64,000 nt of DNA from Monosporascus cannonballus (Eukaryota > Ascomycota > Sordariomycetes > Xylariales), in contig QJNS01000070.1 of assembly GCA_004154925.1 (NCBI GenBank), positions 62,001-126,000 of the forward strand, given 5' to 3'. Positions 1 to 11,700 of this stretch are shown here, piece after piece (positions within the stretch are counted from its first letter, which is position 1; every line of letters begins with the position of its first letter). The notes beneath the pieces are model-generated. The model was not told where the DNA came from. It was given only the letters and a program-made list of their open reading frames with translations, and searched no databases. The translations under genes were made by a program, and so were the position numbers.

Positions 1-497
1 CTTTTTAAGATTTATAATACATTCTAAAAACGAAATCTTGTTTTTAGAGAATTCGTATTTTATTAATTTAATAAATAATGAATATTTTTCAAGACGATTA
101 AAAATATTACGTATATTTTTTTACTATTATTTAAAAATGCTACGATATTATTTCAACAAATAAAGTAAATTTAATTAATAAAACCCGTTAAAACTTTATA
201 TATATAATTAGGAAAATTAAAAAACCATTAATAAATCCGAAAAACATTATCGAATATTTAAATTAATTATATTTCCTTCAGAAAAACGTTTTCCATTTAT
301 CGCCTAAGTAGTGTAAACCCTAGCCGAAACGAAGCACGTCTCTTTGAACACCATCCCACCACAAGTCAACACGCTAAGTAAGCTGCGTCACATTCTCAAT
401 AATGCATGACGCAGGAAAGTCAAGACGATGGTGGGAAGTTCAGGAGGAAGGTGACACACAGTACAGGAGGGTGGTTTCGACAGGAGCACAGGGTTTA
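1..497. other. AT-rich RIP-like edge, then unassigned sequence
   Basis: Bases 1-300 are very AT-rich, full of TpA and stop codons in every frame, as in RIP-mutated fungal repeats. From about 300 the composition becomes ordinary up to the LTR-like element that starts at 498. I see no coding frame here. The first part is probably the tail of a degraded transposon extending off the left edge. Confidence 0.6.
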
Positions 498-743
498 TGT
501 TATGGCCCAAGGGTTTAAGCCGATTAAATGCCTTAAGCCCGGAGGAGGATATATACGCTCATTATCTCACTAATCCAGATAGTCACCAGCTTGTAATACA
601 ATTTGGTTAGCCAGATTGCCCTTAGTTATGCGCCATCGCCAGACGTAACTAGTATTCTCTATTGCTCGGTTTCCTACAGTACAGCTGTTAACATAAACCG
701 TACGACTAGATTTAATAGTTGGCTAACTATACCAGCCGTCACA
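498..743 (+). mobile_element. Solo-LTR-like element (246 bp)
   Basis: The segment begins TGTTATGGCC and ends GCCGTCACA, so its ends form the short imperfect inverted repeat typical of LTRs (TG...CA). It is flanked by GTTTA on the left and GTTTG on the right, a plausible 5-bp target duplication with one transition. The last 50 bp (694-743) recur in diverged form at about 13405-13447 and 58201-58253. That supports a dispersed repeat end. No internal region is adjacent. Confidence 0.5.
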
Positions 744-1025
744 GTTTGGCTTATACCTAGCATCCTGATCATCGTTAAACCGCCTAAAGAACTTGAGGTT
801 TTCCGGCATCCTCGGTAAGAAAGGTGGTCGCTGAGATACTAACAGAGGTTGGGCCATTGCGTTCGCTATCATTTTCGCTCCTATTCATTATTATTTTTTG
901 TCTTTGGCTGTTTAACCGGCCTCCAAGTTCCCGAAAAGTTATCGATTAGAACTCCAGGATTGTTGGCTCGCTCAGAAGGTTCCAACCGGTCATTAATTAC
1001 ATCGTTAATCCTTGTCTCATCAAGA
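744..1025. other. Unassigned spacer with short open frames
   Basis: Short open frames exist on both strands but none has coding character I recognise. It lies between the LTR-like element and a MITE-like repeat, and is probably remnant repeat DNA. Confidence 0.3.
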
Positions 1026-1176
1026 TCAGGCCCCATTTTAAAGGTCGTAGTTGCGAAGTAGGCGAAGCCATAGCTAAAGCTTTGAATTAAAAGCAACTTA
1101 AGAGCTTAATATATCAATTTAACCTCTTTAAGATAGAGAGTTAACAAAACAAAAATACCTTAGATATAAGGTCTAA
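1026..1176 (+). repeat. MITE-like repeat, copy 1
   Basis: Begins TCAGGCCCCATTTT and ends TAAGGTCTAA. A second copy at 39255-39418 starts TCAGGACCCTATTTT and ends TAAGGCCTAA. Similarity between the two runs through the interior: CATAGC followed by AGCTAAAGC or AGCTATAGC, and a shared A-rich right part. Copy 2 has clear inverted ends. Copy 1 looks more mutated at its right end. No coding capacity. Confidence 0.45.
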
Positions 1177-1260
1177 TACTTAAAATGCAATTCTTTCGTT
1201 TAGTTCTTTATATTTTTAAGTAAATTTGCGAGAATTGTAAAAACACTCTTTATAGCTATA

Positions 1261-1394
1261 TGTTACGGCCTGGTTACCCGCAAGAGCTCCAGTATATATG
1301 CAGCTGTAAGCACCAGGATGATTGCTACAATTGCGATCATTCCACCGATCTTTTGCCCTGGTGGCGTGCGTGATGGTATGGTGCAGCCATAACA
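1261..1394. mobile_element. 134-bp solo LTR or TRIM-like element with perfect 5-bp TSD
   Basis: Starts TGTTACGGCC and ends AGCCATAACA, near-perfect inverted ends with TG...CA termini. It is flanked by exact direct repeats CTATA at 1256-1260 and 1395-1399. This is the standard signature of an LTR-retroelement insertion reduced to one LTR, or of a very short terminal-repeat element. It is GC-richer than its surroundings and shows little sign of RIP, so it may be younger than the AT-rich DNA it sits in. It carries no ORF. Confidence 0.65.
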
Positions 1395-1806
1395 CTATAA
1401 ATTTAAATCTTTATTTCTTATATATATTCAGTTTTAATAAAGATTAAGATGTTATAAGCAGCTTACAAAACTAACTAAAAATTCCGTTTTCCGTTTAATA
1501 TAATTCTATACCTATCTGGCTCGAGAAAAGTCGAAATGTTTTAAGGCATAGGACAAATCATGATTAAACGTCTTGTGCAACACAAAAGGCAACAATCGAC
1601 AATCCTGACACTCAGCCGGGTTCTGATACCGTACCTTCATCCATAGCAAACAAGTCGAGCTGAACAATGTCCTAAAATACATAATTACTATCTCAGCCGT
1701 TCCAGCACATTCGATGAATTAACAGGTAGCGATCACGCACGCTCCCTCCGGCGAGCGAGCCATCCACATACACCAACCGATTCCCTTAACCATTTTCCAC
1801 CCCCCC
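1395..1806. other. Spacer downstream of malate synthase
   Basis: AT-rich to about 1600, then ordinary composition. It presumably includes the 3' UTR of the minus-strand malate synthase gene, whose stop codon is at 1807. No further feature recognised. Confidence 0.4.
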
Positions 1807-3214
1807 TCATAGCTTGCTGGCCGGCGCGGCGCTGCCGACGGACGTGATCTCGTCGTAGAGCAGGCTAGTGAGGAAGTCGGCGTAGTCCTCGCCGGTGACC
1901 TGGGTGGCAAAGTACTTGGCGGCGAGGCCGAACTTGTTGCTGCTGCCGTGGGGCGCCTTGGCGGCGAGCTCGTCGGCCTGCTCCTTGAGCAGCCGCAGCG
2001 CGTACGCCTTGTCGACCTTCTTGCCCTCGGCCGTCGTCACGCCGTGCCGCACCCACTGCCAGAGCTGCGAGCGCGAGACCTCGGCGGTCGCCGCGTCCTC
2101 CCTGTGTGTTTCCGTTAGTTTCGGTGTCGCTGGCCCTCCCGTGATATGTGATCCGACGTGTCTTCGGCTCTTGTGGCGAAGGGGTTCTAGTTTGAAAGAG
2201 GGAGAGGGAGGGGAAGATGAGATGTGCACGCGACGGGGCAAGTCTTAAAGGGGCTAGACGGTTAAACAGTGAGGGGCTTGGACGTACATCAGGTAGTTGA
2301 TCGGTACGCAGCCGATGCCGCGGATCCAGGCCTCCATGTAGCCGAGGCCGATGTTGAGGTTCTTGCGGATGCCTTCCTCGGTGATCTTGCCCGGGACGTT
2401 CATGTTGAGCAGGTCTTTCTGGCCGATCTTGACGTCCTCGCGGCGCACGAACAGTTGGTTCGGCGTCGGCATGTGCTTGTTGAAGATCTCGGTCGCGATG
2501 GCCGCAAGCGCCGGGTGCGCGACCCACGTTCTGAGACCCCGGTTAGCATTTGTGTTGCAGAGGGTGGAGGAGAGGGGCGGCGGCGGGCCGTAATCGACTT
2601 ACCCGTCGTGCCCGGCGAGCACTTCGCGCAGCTTGTCCGCGCGCACACCTTCCATCGCCTTGGCGTTGGCCTCCTTGTCGTCCTTGATGGGGATCTGGGC
2701 CGCCATGCCGCCCATGGCATGGACGCCGCGCTTATGGCAGGTCTGGATGAGGAGCTTGACCTATCCCCAGGGAATTACCCATCGTCAGCTCCGTCTCCCC
2801 CACACGACAACGAGCGAGTCCCTCCCACAGGGAGTGGGAAGAGGGAGGGAAACGGCCCGAACAAGCAAGGTGGGTACCACTCACATAGGCGTCCATAAAC
2901 GGCACCGTCATGGTGACCGCGCTGCGGTCAGGCAGGACGAAGTTTCTATTGCTGCGGAACTTCTTGATGGTGCTGAAGATATAGTCCCAGCGTCCGCAGT
3001 TGAGGCCGGAGCTGTGTTCGCGGAGCTCGTAGATGATCTCGTCCATCTCGAAGGCGGCGAGGATGGTCTCGATGAGCACGGTGCCGCGGACGGTGCCGCG
3101 CGGCAAGCCCACGTAGTCCTGCGCGAGGTTGAACACGTCGTTCCATAGGCGCGCCTCGAGGTGCGACTCCATCTTGGGCAGGTAGAAGTAGGGGCCAGTG
3201 CCGCGAGCTATCGA

Positions 3215-3250
<36 letters not shown>

Positions 3251-3948
3251 GAACAGGGACCCCGAGATGGGCTCCCCGTCCACCGTCACGTGCCGCTCCT
3301 CGAGGTGCCACCCCCGCGGCCGCACGATCAGCGTCGGCAGCGTCCGGTCCGTCCGCAGCCTGTACTCCTTGGCGCCCTGCTTGAAGTCCACCTGCCGCCG
3401 CACCGCGTCGTACAGGTTCACCTGCCCGTTGATCATGTTGTCCCAGGTGGGGGCGCTCGAGTCTTTATTGAAGTCAGCGCGTTTTGGTCTCTCTTACCAG
3501 GAAGCCAGAAGATCATATGCACGAGACAGGGCAGAATTTCTGAACCACAGAAGCAGTTCGAAATGTTTGGATCAGTGCATCACATACCCTCAAAGTCGGC
3601 CATGTACGTCCAGACGTCCGAGTTGAGGGCGTTGACGACCATCTTGCGGTCTGTGGGCCCCGTGATCTCGACGCGGCGGTCGACGAGACCAGGGGCGGGC
3701 GGGGCGCCCTTCCACGTGGGGTTCTCGCGGATGTGCCTTGTCTCGGGCAGGAAGTCCGGCAGCACGCCGCGGTCGATCTCGGCCTGCCGCTGGATGCGGC
3801 GCTCGAGCAGCGCCTTGCGCGTGCCGTTGAAGGACCGGTGCAGCAGCGCCAAGAACGCCAGCGCCTCGGGGGTCAGGATCTTCTTGTGCTCCTGCTGCAC
3901 GGCGCCCGAGATGGCGACGCCCTGCAGGATCGTGTCCGTGGTCACCAT
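1807..3948 (-). CDS. mls1: Malate synthase, glyoxysomal/peroxisomal
   Basis: Condenses glyoxylate with acetyl-CoA to malate, the second dedicated step of the glyoxylate cycle, needed for growth on acetate or fatty acids (acuE/acu-9 in model moulds). Five exons: 3588-3948, 2885-3462, 2603-2760, 2288-2530, 1807-2101, giving 544 residues, normal for the family. All four introns have GT-AG ends and restore the frame. Visible motifs: [12 protein letters not shown] with the catalytic-type Arg near 168; the malate synthase signature [16 protein letters not shown] at about 268-283; [11 protein letters not shown] near 447 with the family's catalytic Asp (449). The C-terminus SKL is a type 1 peroxisomal targeting signal. 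The ATG at 3946-3948 starts [10 protein letters not shown] and leaves a normal-length N-terminus. Very GC-rich third codon positions suggest high expression. Fumarase lies upstream in the same orientation. Confidence 0.97.
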
Positions 3949-5697
3949 GGCTGCTGTGTGGCTTTTACTTCTTCTGTTTTGTTGCTTTTTGGTTGTTTAG
4001 CGATCGATTATACCCTGTGGCGATGTGTGTAAGTCGGTTGCTTGGTGCTAAGTAGTTTTACCGGTGTAGTGTCCGCGGGACTAGCGATGACTTATACACT
4101 CTGCCCGGAAGAGTAGGAGACGGTGACAGAACGGACTGGCGATGGTGACTTAAAGTTGCACTTGGAAATGGTTCCCAAGTACAAATACGTAGTTGGTAGC
4201 TGGTGTATAGGAGGATGAATGCGATCAATGGCCAGCAGCACGTAGTATTATATAAAATATTCACGATACTCCAAGGGATCTAACCAAGCTCGGCAGTTAT
4301 ATTGCGGGGTGGACAGTGAGGTAAGATATGCACAGGAATTAGGAGCAGTCTCACCTGACTCAACTGAACACTATTGGTTTGTGCGGTTCTATTAAGCTCG
4401 GCCAAAGCAGACATATGCGTCCTGGACCCTTGAGATTCGGATGGAAGGGTGCTTGATGACTGGCGCGATCGACGTGCTCCCAGGCCGCGGCCGGTAGTGG
4501 TCCTTCTAGCCGGGGGTGGGGAAGTCGAGAGCAACGAAACGTGTGACAGAAACGGGCTCGTGAACGACGATCCAGATTTGGGGACAAGTCAACTAAGAAC
4601 TTTATTATGTCAAGACATGTCAAGACTTCTTGGGGTCCGTCATGCTGTTACGATGGGCTAGGGCGCGACTCGAGGCCTGGGGATATATCCCTATATAGCT
4701 GTGGTATAATCCTTTTCACATGCGCGTGTGCACGTAGTGTAGCTCCGGGTCCCACCCCTACTTACGTCGTAGCTTTAGTAGAGCATTCCCCAGGCCCGAG
4801 ATCCAACATGCTAATGTCAAAATGTGGGGTTCGGCACGCTACAGAACCATACCTGATACCTAGTAAGTTTGGAGGTCTGGTCCAATGCGACGATTGAGCC
4901 GCTCTCTGATGCGTTGATCATGACGGAATCTACCCAGTGTCGAAGCCGGCACCTGTAATCAGAAGTCGCGGCACTCCTCACCAGAGTTGCCCCGATGTTG
5001 AGCAGCCCAAAGTATCGCGTTCATAATCTCGACGTCCAATTCATTGGCAGAAATCCCGAAATACCTATATACTAGAACGCATGACGTCGCCTCCAGGAGA
5101 GAGTGAGAGAAAGCACATGCAGCAGAGCAGGGCTGAAGTTACCGACCTAGGTCCCCCAGGCTGCATGACGCAACATCCCGAAGCGCCGAATTACCTTATC
5201 AGAAGCTCCAGTGTCTGCCGAGGTCGGATGGAGGGTTCGAGAGCTGTGGGTCCCTGTTCACGGATTTACCGCCCGTGGGCATCAACCGAGACTTTCCGGC
5301 ACCTGCCGAATCAATTGATAATGGCAGCTTTCCATTACTCCAAGCCGGTCCTCGCCCATCACAAAACTATCTTAGTCCCTAATATCCGAAACCAGGGCTG
5401 TACAAAAACTAGAATGATGGAGCCACAGCGTGGCTATCCCGATATTCGGATGGAGAGGTTGGTATCACGTTTTTAAATTTGTCATCTATCGATATATATG
5501 TACAGTTACAGGTCGTGACCCGAAGTCGGCGTCAACTCGTAGACAGGCCAGTCGTACCTGGACCATCATCGGAGCATGTGGACTCCTTGTTGTAGACGTA
5601 GCAGGCTCCATGCCGTAGTCGCAGGCTCTAGGACATTGCAGTTCGGACCCCGCGTACCGCACCATGGGCCTCTACCTGTAGCACGGGCCAGTAATAT
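3949..5697. promoter_or_regulatory. Intergenic: malate synthase 5' region and fumarase 3' region
   Basis: About 1.75 kb between two minus-strand genes. The part next to 3948 must hold the malate synthase promoter and 5' UTR. A TATA-like run (minus strand, 4246-4260) lies about 300 bp upstream of the ATG. Short frames on both strands (for example 5081-5476) have no recognisable protein character. I found no RNA gene. Confidence 0.35.
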
Positions 5698-7490
5698 TTA
5701 ACCCTTGTAAGGCTTAGGCCCGACCATGAGCTGAGGCTTGACGAGGGTGTCGAACTCCTCCTCGGTCAGGGCCTTGAGCTCGAGCGCGCTCTCCTTCAGC
5801 GTAAGGCCCTTCTTGTGCGCGTTCTTGGCCACCTTAGACGCCATGTCGTAGCCGATCTTGGGATTGAGGCAGGTAACCAACATGAGCCTGTTGTTTTGGC
5901 GCGAACCCAATTAGCCAACCGTTTACCATCGTATGAGATATTTTGTCTATGGAGAAAAGAAAAGAAGAAAACTTACGATTCCTTCATGATGCTAGAGATC
6001 TTCTCCTCGTTGGCCTGCAGGCCGACGACGAGGTTCTTCTCGAACGAGGCCATGCCGTCTGCCAGGAGCCGGCAGCTGTGCAGGAAGTTGCGGATAATGA
6101 GGGGCTTGTAGACGTTGAGTTCGAACTGGCCGTTCATGCCGCCGATGGTCGCGGCGACGTGGTTGCCCATGACCTGGGCACAGACCATCGTCAGTGCCTC
6201 GCACTGCGTCGGGTTGACCTTGCCGGGCATGATGCTGGAGCCGGGCTCGTTCTCCGGCAGGATCAGCTCGCCGAGGCCGCAGCGGGGCCCGCTGCCGAGA
6301 TACCGAATGTCCTGGGCGATCTTGTTGAGCGAGGTGGCGAGGGTGTTGAGTGATCCGTGTGCCTGGACCAGGGCGTCGTGGGCGGCCAAAGCCTCGAACT
6401 TGTTGGGCGCCGTCTTGAACTCGGTGCCCGTCATCTTGGTGACCTCCTCCGCGATGGCCTCCGCAAAGCCCTCGAAGGTGTTGATACCGGTGCCTACGGC
6501 AGTACCGCCCTGGGCGAGCAATCTCAGATCCGGAAGGGAGCTCTCCACGCGCTTGATGCCGAAGTCCAGCTGCGCGACGTAACCCGAGAACTCCTGGGCC
6601 AGGGTCAGGGGCGTGGCGTCCTGCAGATGCGTGCGTCCGATCTTGATGATGTTCTTGGATTCGAACTCATCGACCTTCTTCTGCAGGGCGTCACGCAGGC
6701 TCTTGATGGCGGGCAGCAGGCTGCCTTCGACCTCGAGGACGGCGGCGATGTGCATGACGGTGGGGAAGGTGTCGTTAGACGATGCAGAGCGGTTGACGTG
6801 GTCGTTGGGGTGGACAGGCTTCTTGGTGCCCATGGTGCCACCAAGGATCTCAATGGCTCGGTTCGAGATGACCTCGTTGGCGTTCATGTTGGACTGGGTA
6901 CCGGAGCCAGTTTGCCAGACGACCAGAGGGAAGTGGTCAATCAGTTTGAGGTCGGCCACCTCGGCGGCGGCCTGCTGGATAGCCTTGCCAATCTTCTCAT
7001 CTATTAAGCAGACGCATTGTAAGTCATACCATGCAGAGCCAGCCTCTCTAGACCGCCATCATAGAGGCACATTTCTGCCACAGGCGAGTGGATCGTACAT
7101 ACCCAAGCCATAGCGCATGTTCACCGTCGCAGCGGCACCCTTGAGAATTCCGAAGGCCTTCACAATGGGCGGCGGCATGCGATCCTGGGGCTGGTTGATG
7201 CGGAAGTTGGAGAGCGAGCGCTCCGTCTGGGCACCCCAGTACTTGTCGGCGGGGACCTGGATCTCGCCGAAAGCATCGCTCTCGGTTCTTGTGTTGGCGG
7301 CCACTCTTATGGAGGTTGCGTGGAGGTTTCTTCGGAACTGGAGGGACGGCTTGGAGGGGTAGGAAGTGGAAGAGGAGTAGCTATTACTACTACTACGACT
7401 ACAAGTGGCCGCCAGTAATCGCGGAGCTGCCGCTGTTGCCCTCGGCACAAGCAGCTTCCTTGTAGCAGGCGCAGCTACCGATCGAAGCAT
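5698..7490 (-). CDS. fum1: Fumarate hydratase (class II fumarase), mitochondrial
   Basis: Reversibly hydrates fumarate to L-malate in the TCA cycle; in many fungi one gene supplies both the mitochondrial and cytosolic enzyme. Three exons: 7103-7490, 5977-7000, 5698-5887, giving 533 residues with GT-AG introns that restore the frame. The first 60 or so residues are rich in Arg, Ser and Ala and lack acidic residues, a mitochondrial presequence. The family core follows: [13 protein letters not shown], the [10 protein letters not shown] segment with His near 254, and the fumarase/aspartase signature [10 protein letters not shown] at about 383-392 with the catalytic serine loop. The C-terminal exon ([14 protein letters not shown]...) completes the fold at normal length. 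The ATG at 7488-7490 is the first in frame. Malate synthase, which also makes malate, follows in tandem about 1.7 kb downstream. Confidence 0.97.
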
Positions 7491-8764
7491 GTCTGCGAGG
7501 TTCTCTTAAAAGGATGCTGCTACGTTATAGATAAATCGGTGCCGTATAATCCCAACTGAGCCCGCTTCCAAAAGACCGGATGCTTCAAGCCAATCAATTG
7601 GGATAATTGCCTGCTAGCTGTCAGTTAGTTAAGGATCAAGCGTAGATTAACTGACTGAGTTTGGAGCTTGTGCGTTCTAGACAATTTTATGGAGGGTTCC
7701 TCACGATGCGCGAGAAAAAGAAAAACGACGGGATTTCTAGGTCCAATACCGGCGCATTTGACCTTCCAAAATCCCACTCGATCCAACGAATCCAATGCCG
7801 GCGCCTTTCCGCTGGCCCAGTATCTTCCATGAATTTAAGCTGAGACGGGACATTGACCTCCCCGGGACCTTACCCTGCGCGAAAAGTCGGAACGAGAATT
7901 CCCGCAGGGAGCCAAATATCGACTTAGCGGAGCTTCCGAACCCCAGCCGCATAAATGAATAATTATGGATAGATGAATCTGAGATAGACATCAACGGCAA
8001 TGAACGACGAGATGCGACAGTATATACATCTTCGTCGACAAACAGCCGTCTTCGGTCGGGTTAAACTCCAGTCCAAGATGAGCTGTGTTGCTGCAAATTC
8101 TGTGAAACAAGTGAATATTTATTACCTACGGATTCATGTATTTGGAGTTTAAAACGACTTCCCCCAACAATCATGACAACCCGAATCGTTCCGTCTGCCG
8201 CCACACATTTCATCAACCACTTACCAGTTTTTCTTCATGAGTTCCGCAGAGCGTGCGGAGTCCACAAGTTGCCGACCCCTGACAGGCTCCCCTGCCGGGC
8301 CAACTCAGTATCTTGCTCGCCACCTGTACCCAGAGGACGTGGATAGGGTATATCAACGTCAATCCAGAATGGCAAAGTAATCCAACATATAGTGTAGTAA
8401 TAATACCTTTTCGCTCCTCCGTATCCAGTCTCACTTGGCTTCTGTGTATTGCAGGGAAAGAGTATAAAATCCCGCAAACCACTTCGCACAGATAGATGCC
8501 CCTTGAGTCCAGATCGTGGAGTACGGACGGTAACATGGGATGAGATTGGCGAACCCGAAGTGCCAGGAGAAGAGAAGCAACTGTAAACAACTCCCCATTG
8601 GGCCGACGCCACAACCAGCAGCGTCCTCTCTATTGGGGAAAAAGAGAATGCTTTCCAGCCAATGATCGAGTGTGTGTGTTTATCGACGTCTCAACGGGAA
8701 AATCTTGGCCTTGAAGGTCGATTTCCATAAGAGTCAAGAGATGCGCAACTAGAACGGTAACGGC
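7491..8764. other. Intergenic: fumarase promoter and kinase 3' region
   Basis: About 1.3 kb separating two minus-strand genes. It should contain the fumarase promoter (high coordinates are upstream of 7490 on the minus strand) and the 3' UTR of the kinase gene that ends at 8765. Open frames of 60-133 codons on the minus strand (8213-8614) look like chance frames in a UTR. Confidence 0.35.
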
Positions 8765-11700
8765 TTAAGAGTTAAGGGTTTTGATCATCATCTTTGCCTT
8801 GCGCTTGTCCTCGACGAGGATATTGCGACGTCTGAAAAGAGTCTTCATCGTGTCGACCACCTTGTGGAGGCTGCTAGCAGCTCCACGCTCTTGCGTGAAT
8901 CGAACAATGCTTAGCTGGTTGCGCTTACCGTGCTCGATGACCGTCATGATCTCAGCAGCGAAGGAGACTTCTTTCATTTTGAGATCTGGAGCAAAAGCGA
9001 TATTTGGTCAGTTGACAAGGTCCGTAGGAAGGGTGGTCACTGTAAGAGTACTCACAATTGTTTTTACTGACCCGTGCAAACACGATGTTGCGTTGCTTGT
9101 CTGCCTGCACATCTCGTACCCCATATTTACGCCACTCCCTCAATGCCGTGACGATCTCTTGCCGCACGTATCTCCGTGATACCAAGAAGCAAAGGTACCT
9201 GGTGGCCGGCTTAACGCGAAACAGGCGAGCGAGCCAGTTCTGCTGGGGCTCGATGTTGCGCGATGATGCCTGGTCGTTCCATTTCTTGTTGCGCGGCGGC
9301 CTAGATGGATAGCTAAACATGCGGACAGGCTCGGAGCTAGGAGAGTCACTGAACTCTGGGCCTAGGTATGATTTTAATGTCTGTACTGTTACATAATGCT
9401 TGATAAAGGGCTTACCTGCTAACGAAAGCTCAAAGGAGGGCTTTTCTTTTTCGTTACGCCAAAATGCGAAACTGAAGCTCTTCTTCTTTGCGGGCGGCAG
9501 AGGGTGTCCCGAGGATGAATTGGTTTCGGTCATAGTGAGGCTCTCGGCATTTCCTGAGATGGAATTCCTCCTTAAGTTCACTGCTGCCTCTTTGTCCTTA
9601 GAAGTACGCTTCAACCAGGAGTGCTTTTTCTTCAATGTGGCGGAAGAACTTTCCCGAGATATTGTGGCAGGTTCCTCAGCGATTGGCTCCTTCATTTCAT
9701 CCCGTCTATGCTGTTGCCGGAGGGTCAGTTCTTCCTGCGGCCGGGCGTGCGCTGCCTCTCCTGGTGGACCCTTCTTCCGTATCCTGAGAGGTGCTGGAAC
9801 GTCGTAATAGCCTGGCCCGGAAGGAGACACTACCATGCGTATTGTGTTTTCGCGTTGAGCAAGAAACTCTAATCCCTTGCGCTCCTCCGACGAGTGGCCA
9901 GGGACAGAGACGGCACGTTGCTTCTCACGATCTCCGAGTGCATCTTGGCGCACACCCTCGTAGATCGACGGCAACGCAACTGTATCTTTACCCCACTTCG
10001 TGCTGTACTGCGAGTATATAGGCGCCGAGGGCACTCTCCGCTCCGTATCCCTACTTTGCGGTGATTCCCTAGGCTGGACAAGTCGGTCTAGGTGTGTCAT
10101 AACTAGGTCCACATGCCCAGGGGAATCGTTTGTACTGCCTCGTCGTCCGGCAGCCTCGTTCTTCGCCATCATGATTTCATGCAGAACGGAGTCGGTGTGG
10201 GGTGGTGATTTTGGTAGAGGCCGATTATCCCACGGCCGAGGGTTATGTTGACTCTCCGTCGGCCTTTGCTCAGTCTGATTAGGAGTGCTCGTGGCCAGGG
10301 GGGACGTCACAGAATTCAGACTGAAGTCCAACATTGAAGGATCGAGAGTAGGTTCAGCAATTCCTGAGTCGCAGCTCAGGAGGGTGCTATTGAAAGCGTC
10401 ATCACAGTCTTTCGCGATGCTATCACCGAGATGGCGCAGCTCGTCCATCCAGGCAGGGGTTTCATCCCTGAGCTGGGAGAGGTTTGCCATGGTCTGTGTC
10501 CCAGCATGACCTCTTCCAGAATTTCTGGAAAGTCTCGCCCTTTTAGCTGGACTAGTTGGCGCCATGTGATCCCTGTCGAATGTTGTATCATCTCCAGCAA
10601 TACTGGCGGGAGCACGATGTCCATCTTCTCGATGCTTGTCGATCGAGCGTTTGCGGACGTGGGAAAAGTCGATTCCTCTCTTGTGACGAGGCGCCAGCCG
10701 CTTGTAAGGGATGCTCTCGCCACTCCTGATGGAGCTTAGCGAACGCCTGGGCGCCCCAAGCCCTGTATTTCGCGCACCTCTCAATGATCGCGAATAAGTC
10801 GAACTGCCCCTCGTGGATCCGTTGAGTCTGCTAGCACAGTACGACGCTCGTGTAGGAGCCCTGGCCGAGCTACCGTTGCGATGTATCGTTATTTTGGCAT
10901 GACTAGGTGCAGTATCGATACCCAGGTTAAGGGAGGATTTGTAGGGGTCGTAGCTTTGCACAGTCGTGCCTCCTTCCGTAGCAGTCTCCGTAGCGTGTTC
11001 TCCAGCATCGGTGGTAACAGTTGAAATGACCGTGAACTTCGACGGTGTTCGACCGAATAGAGGTGGGAACTCCATTGTCGTAAACTTCTTCTTCCAGTTA
11101 CCTGGCTGCAGATGATGGAAGTCGCTAGCGGAGTAGGGCAAATCCGTGCCGTAGTTCTCTAGTCGCTGCTCTCGATACTTGTATAGGAGCCAGTAGAACA
11201 GCTTTTGGTCGTTGGGCCTATCGATCAATGTTAGTAGCTTAGCCGATGGAGCTATATAGGTAAAATTGAGACATACTCGGGGTTCGTGAGCTTCATAGCC
11301 AAGTATTTCTCGGAGTACGTATGCCACATGGATTTGAGCTGCCGCACGATCTGCATATCAAGTTCCTCTGGCTGGACTTGGTCGCATTGGCCATTCCGGC
11401 CAATTTCGCGTGGTTGACCCCCGTTATCGTTCAAGTCGTCGACATAATCATATTTTCGTATTAGAGGGTGCTTCCAGATCTTTTTCATTGAGATGCGCTT
11501 TTCCGGATCGACCTCAATCATTCTCCTTATCAGACTCTTTGCCTCGTCGCTCAAGTATTCAGGTATTCTGTAGGCCCCTTTCTTTGCCATTGTCAAGAGT
11601 ACCGAGGTTTGGGGATGATCGAAAGGAAGTTTGCAAGAGAGCATTGCGAAAAGTACCACGCCAAGGCTCCATACATCGACCTTGTCGCCTCTGTAATGCT

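Noticed and set aside
1865..2527. Long minus-strand open frame (220 codons) and similar plus-strand frames over malate synthase
   Set aside because: They cross real introns and overlap the malate synthase exons in another frame; Arg/Pro/Ala-rich translations are shadows of GC-rich coding DNA.
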